64,000 nt of DNA from Liquidambar formosana (taxonomy: Eukaryota; Streptophyta; Magnoliopsida; Saxifragales; Altingiaceae), in the NCBI GenBank assembly GCA_039720395.1, contig CM077826.1:32112810-32176809 (forward strand), in the 5' to 3' direction. A program made the translations under genes and the position numbers. The notes beneath the pieces were generated by a model, which was given only the letters and a program-made list of their open reading frames with translations, was not told the origin of the DNA and made no database searches. Each line of letters opens with the position of its first letter. Position 1 is the first letter of the stretch. This document shows, one piece after another, positions 63,421 to 64,000 of this stretch.

Positions 63421-64000
63421 TCTTTTAGGGCCACTTCGAAGAAATTTATCCCTCTCAAATACATAGGTAGTCCAGCAACCACACTATATGCAGTTACAAT
63501 TCCAATGAACTCCAAAGTACATCCAAATTAAACTTATTTAATTTTAATGGGCCATTAACCCATTCAATCCAAAACATAAGGGTCATCAAACCATATTATT
63601 AATGGTTATCCACCCATCAAACCTCTTGTCTTATTAATCTTTGGATAGCTTTATGAATAATGTACTGCACTTCAGATGAAACCTCTTTGATGACTATCAA
63701 CCTCATGGCTGAAGTTGACTTCAATTCATAAAGGATCATAGGTTCCACAACAAAACTTGATCCATAAAGAAATCAATTTCTTTTGTGTTTGTTAGAACAA
63801 TGGTCACGTGAGGATACCATAACCTTAAAATCATACAAAAATGAAAAAGAACCCCCAAAGCCAACAATACCAACCCAAAAACAAAAACCATCCATTAGTG
63901 TCACCAAGTTCTAGAAAATCCATAAACTATATTAAAAAAATATATATAAAAATAGAAAAAAGGATATCAAATGAAAGGAAAAATCTACAACCACCATACC
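63421..64000 (+). other. Intron sequence of Mini-RNase III, nothing recognised
   Basis: AT-rich sequence up to the window end. No match to the missing Mini-RNase III exons or to a transposon end was seen. Confidence 0.4.

Overview
This is a stretch of nuclear DNA from a plant, most likely a eudicot. It is AT-rich, its genes are split by GT..AG introns, and most of it consists of layered transposable elements typical of plants: Ty3/gypsy elements, LINEs, tRNA-derived SINEs, hAT and Mutator-like elements, and Helitrons. I cannot name the species.

Two host genes can be built exon by exon. (1) A DEAD-box RNA helicase closely resembling Arabidopsis RH20 fills the left half on the minus strand (start codon 32115-32117, stop 3906-3908). 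It has ten exons totalling 1521 coding bases (506 residues) and every helicase motif is intact. The gene spans 28 kb because introns 2 (14.3 kb), 5 (7.1 kb) and 8 (3.8 kb) are full of transposons. (2) A chloroplast-type Mini-ribonuclease III gene starts at 54667 on the plus strand. Four exons are visible to 62100 and the rest lies beyond the window.

Region by region: 1-3.6 kb is intergenic with old MITEs. 3.9-32.1 kb is the helicase gene. Intron 8 holds a TIR element with a second MITE inside it, a run of 38 G, and SINEs. Intron 5 holds MITEs, a SINE and LINE ends. Intron 2 holds a minus-strand Ty3/gypsy element (18393-26106) carrying two solo-LTR insertions and a hAT element that itself contains another hAT-like element, followed by a decayed LINE. 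32.1-40.4 kb is intergenic with two well-bounded MITEs and one LTR-like block. 40.4-44.6 kb is a long solo LTR containing a complete non-autonomous Helitron. 44.7-54.5 kb is a second Helitron copy split by an 8.9 kb Mutator-like element. 54.7 kb onward is the Mini-RNase III gene, whose introns hold a hAT element, a gypsy pol remnant (with its own hAT insertion) and an RTE-type LINE.

The most interesting system is the Mutator-like element at 45156-54067. It has very long terminal inverted repeats (about 1.6 and 1.8 kb) and two convergent genes. One is a FAR1-type transposase with FAR1 zinc finger, DDE residues, SWIM finger and C-terminal zinc knuckle; it is now broken by a nonsense codon and a frameshift. 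The other is a small, apparently intact GRF-zinc-finger protein with a C-terminal membrane helix. This matches the mudrA/mudrB layout of maize MuDR, with a GRF protein in the second position. The terminal repeats also carry tandem copies of a cassette that looks like a 58-bp mini-exon with acceptor and donor sites, so both genes may be transcribed through a ladder of repeated leader exons.
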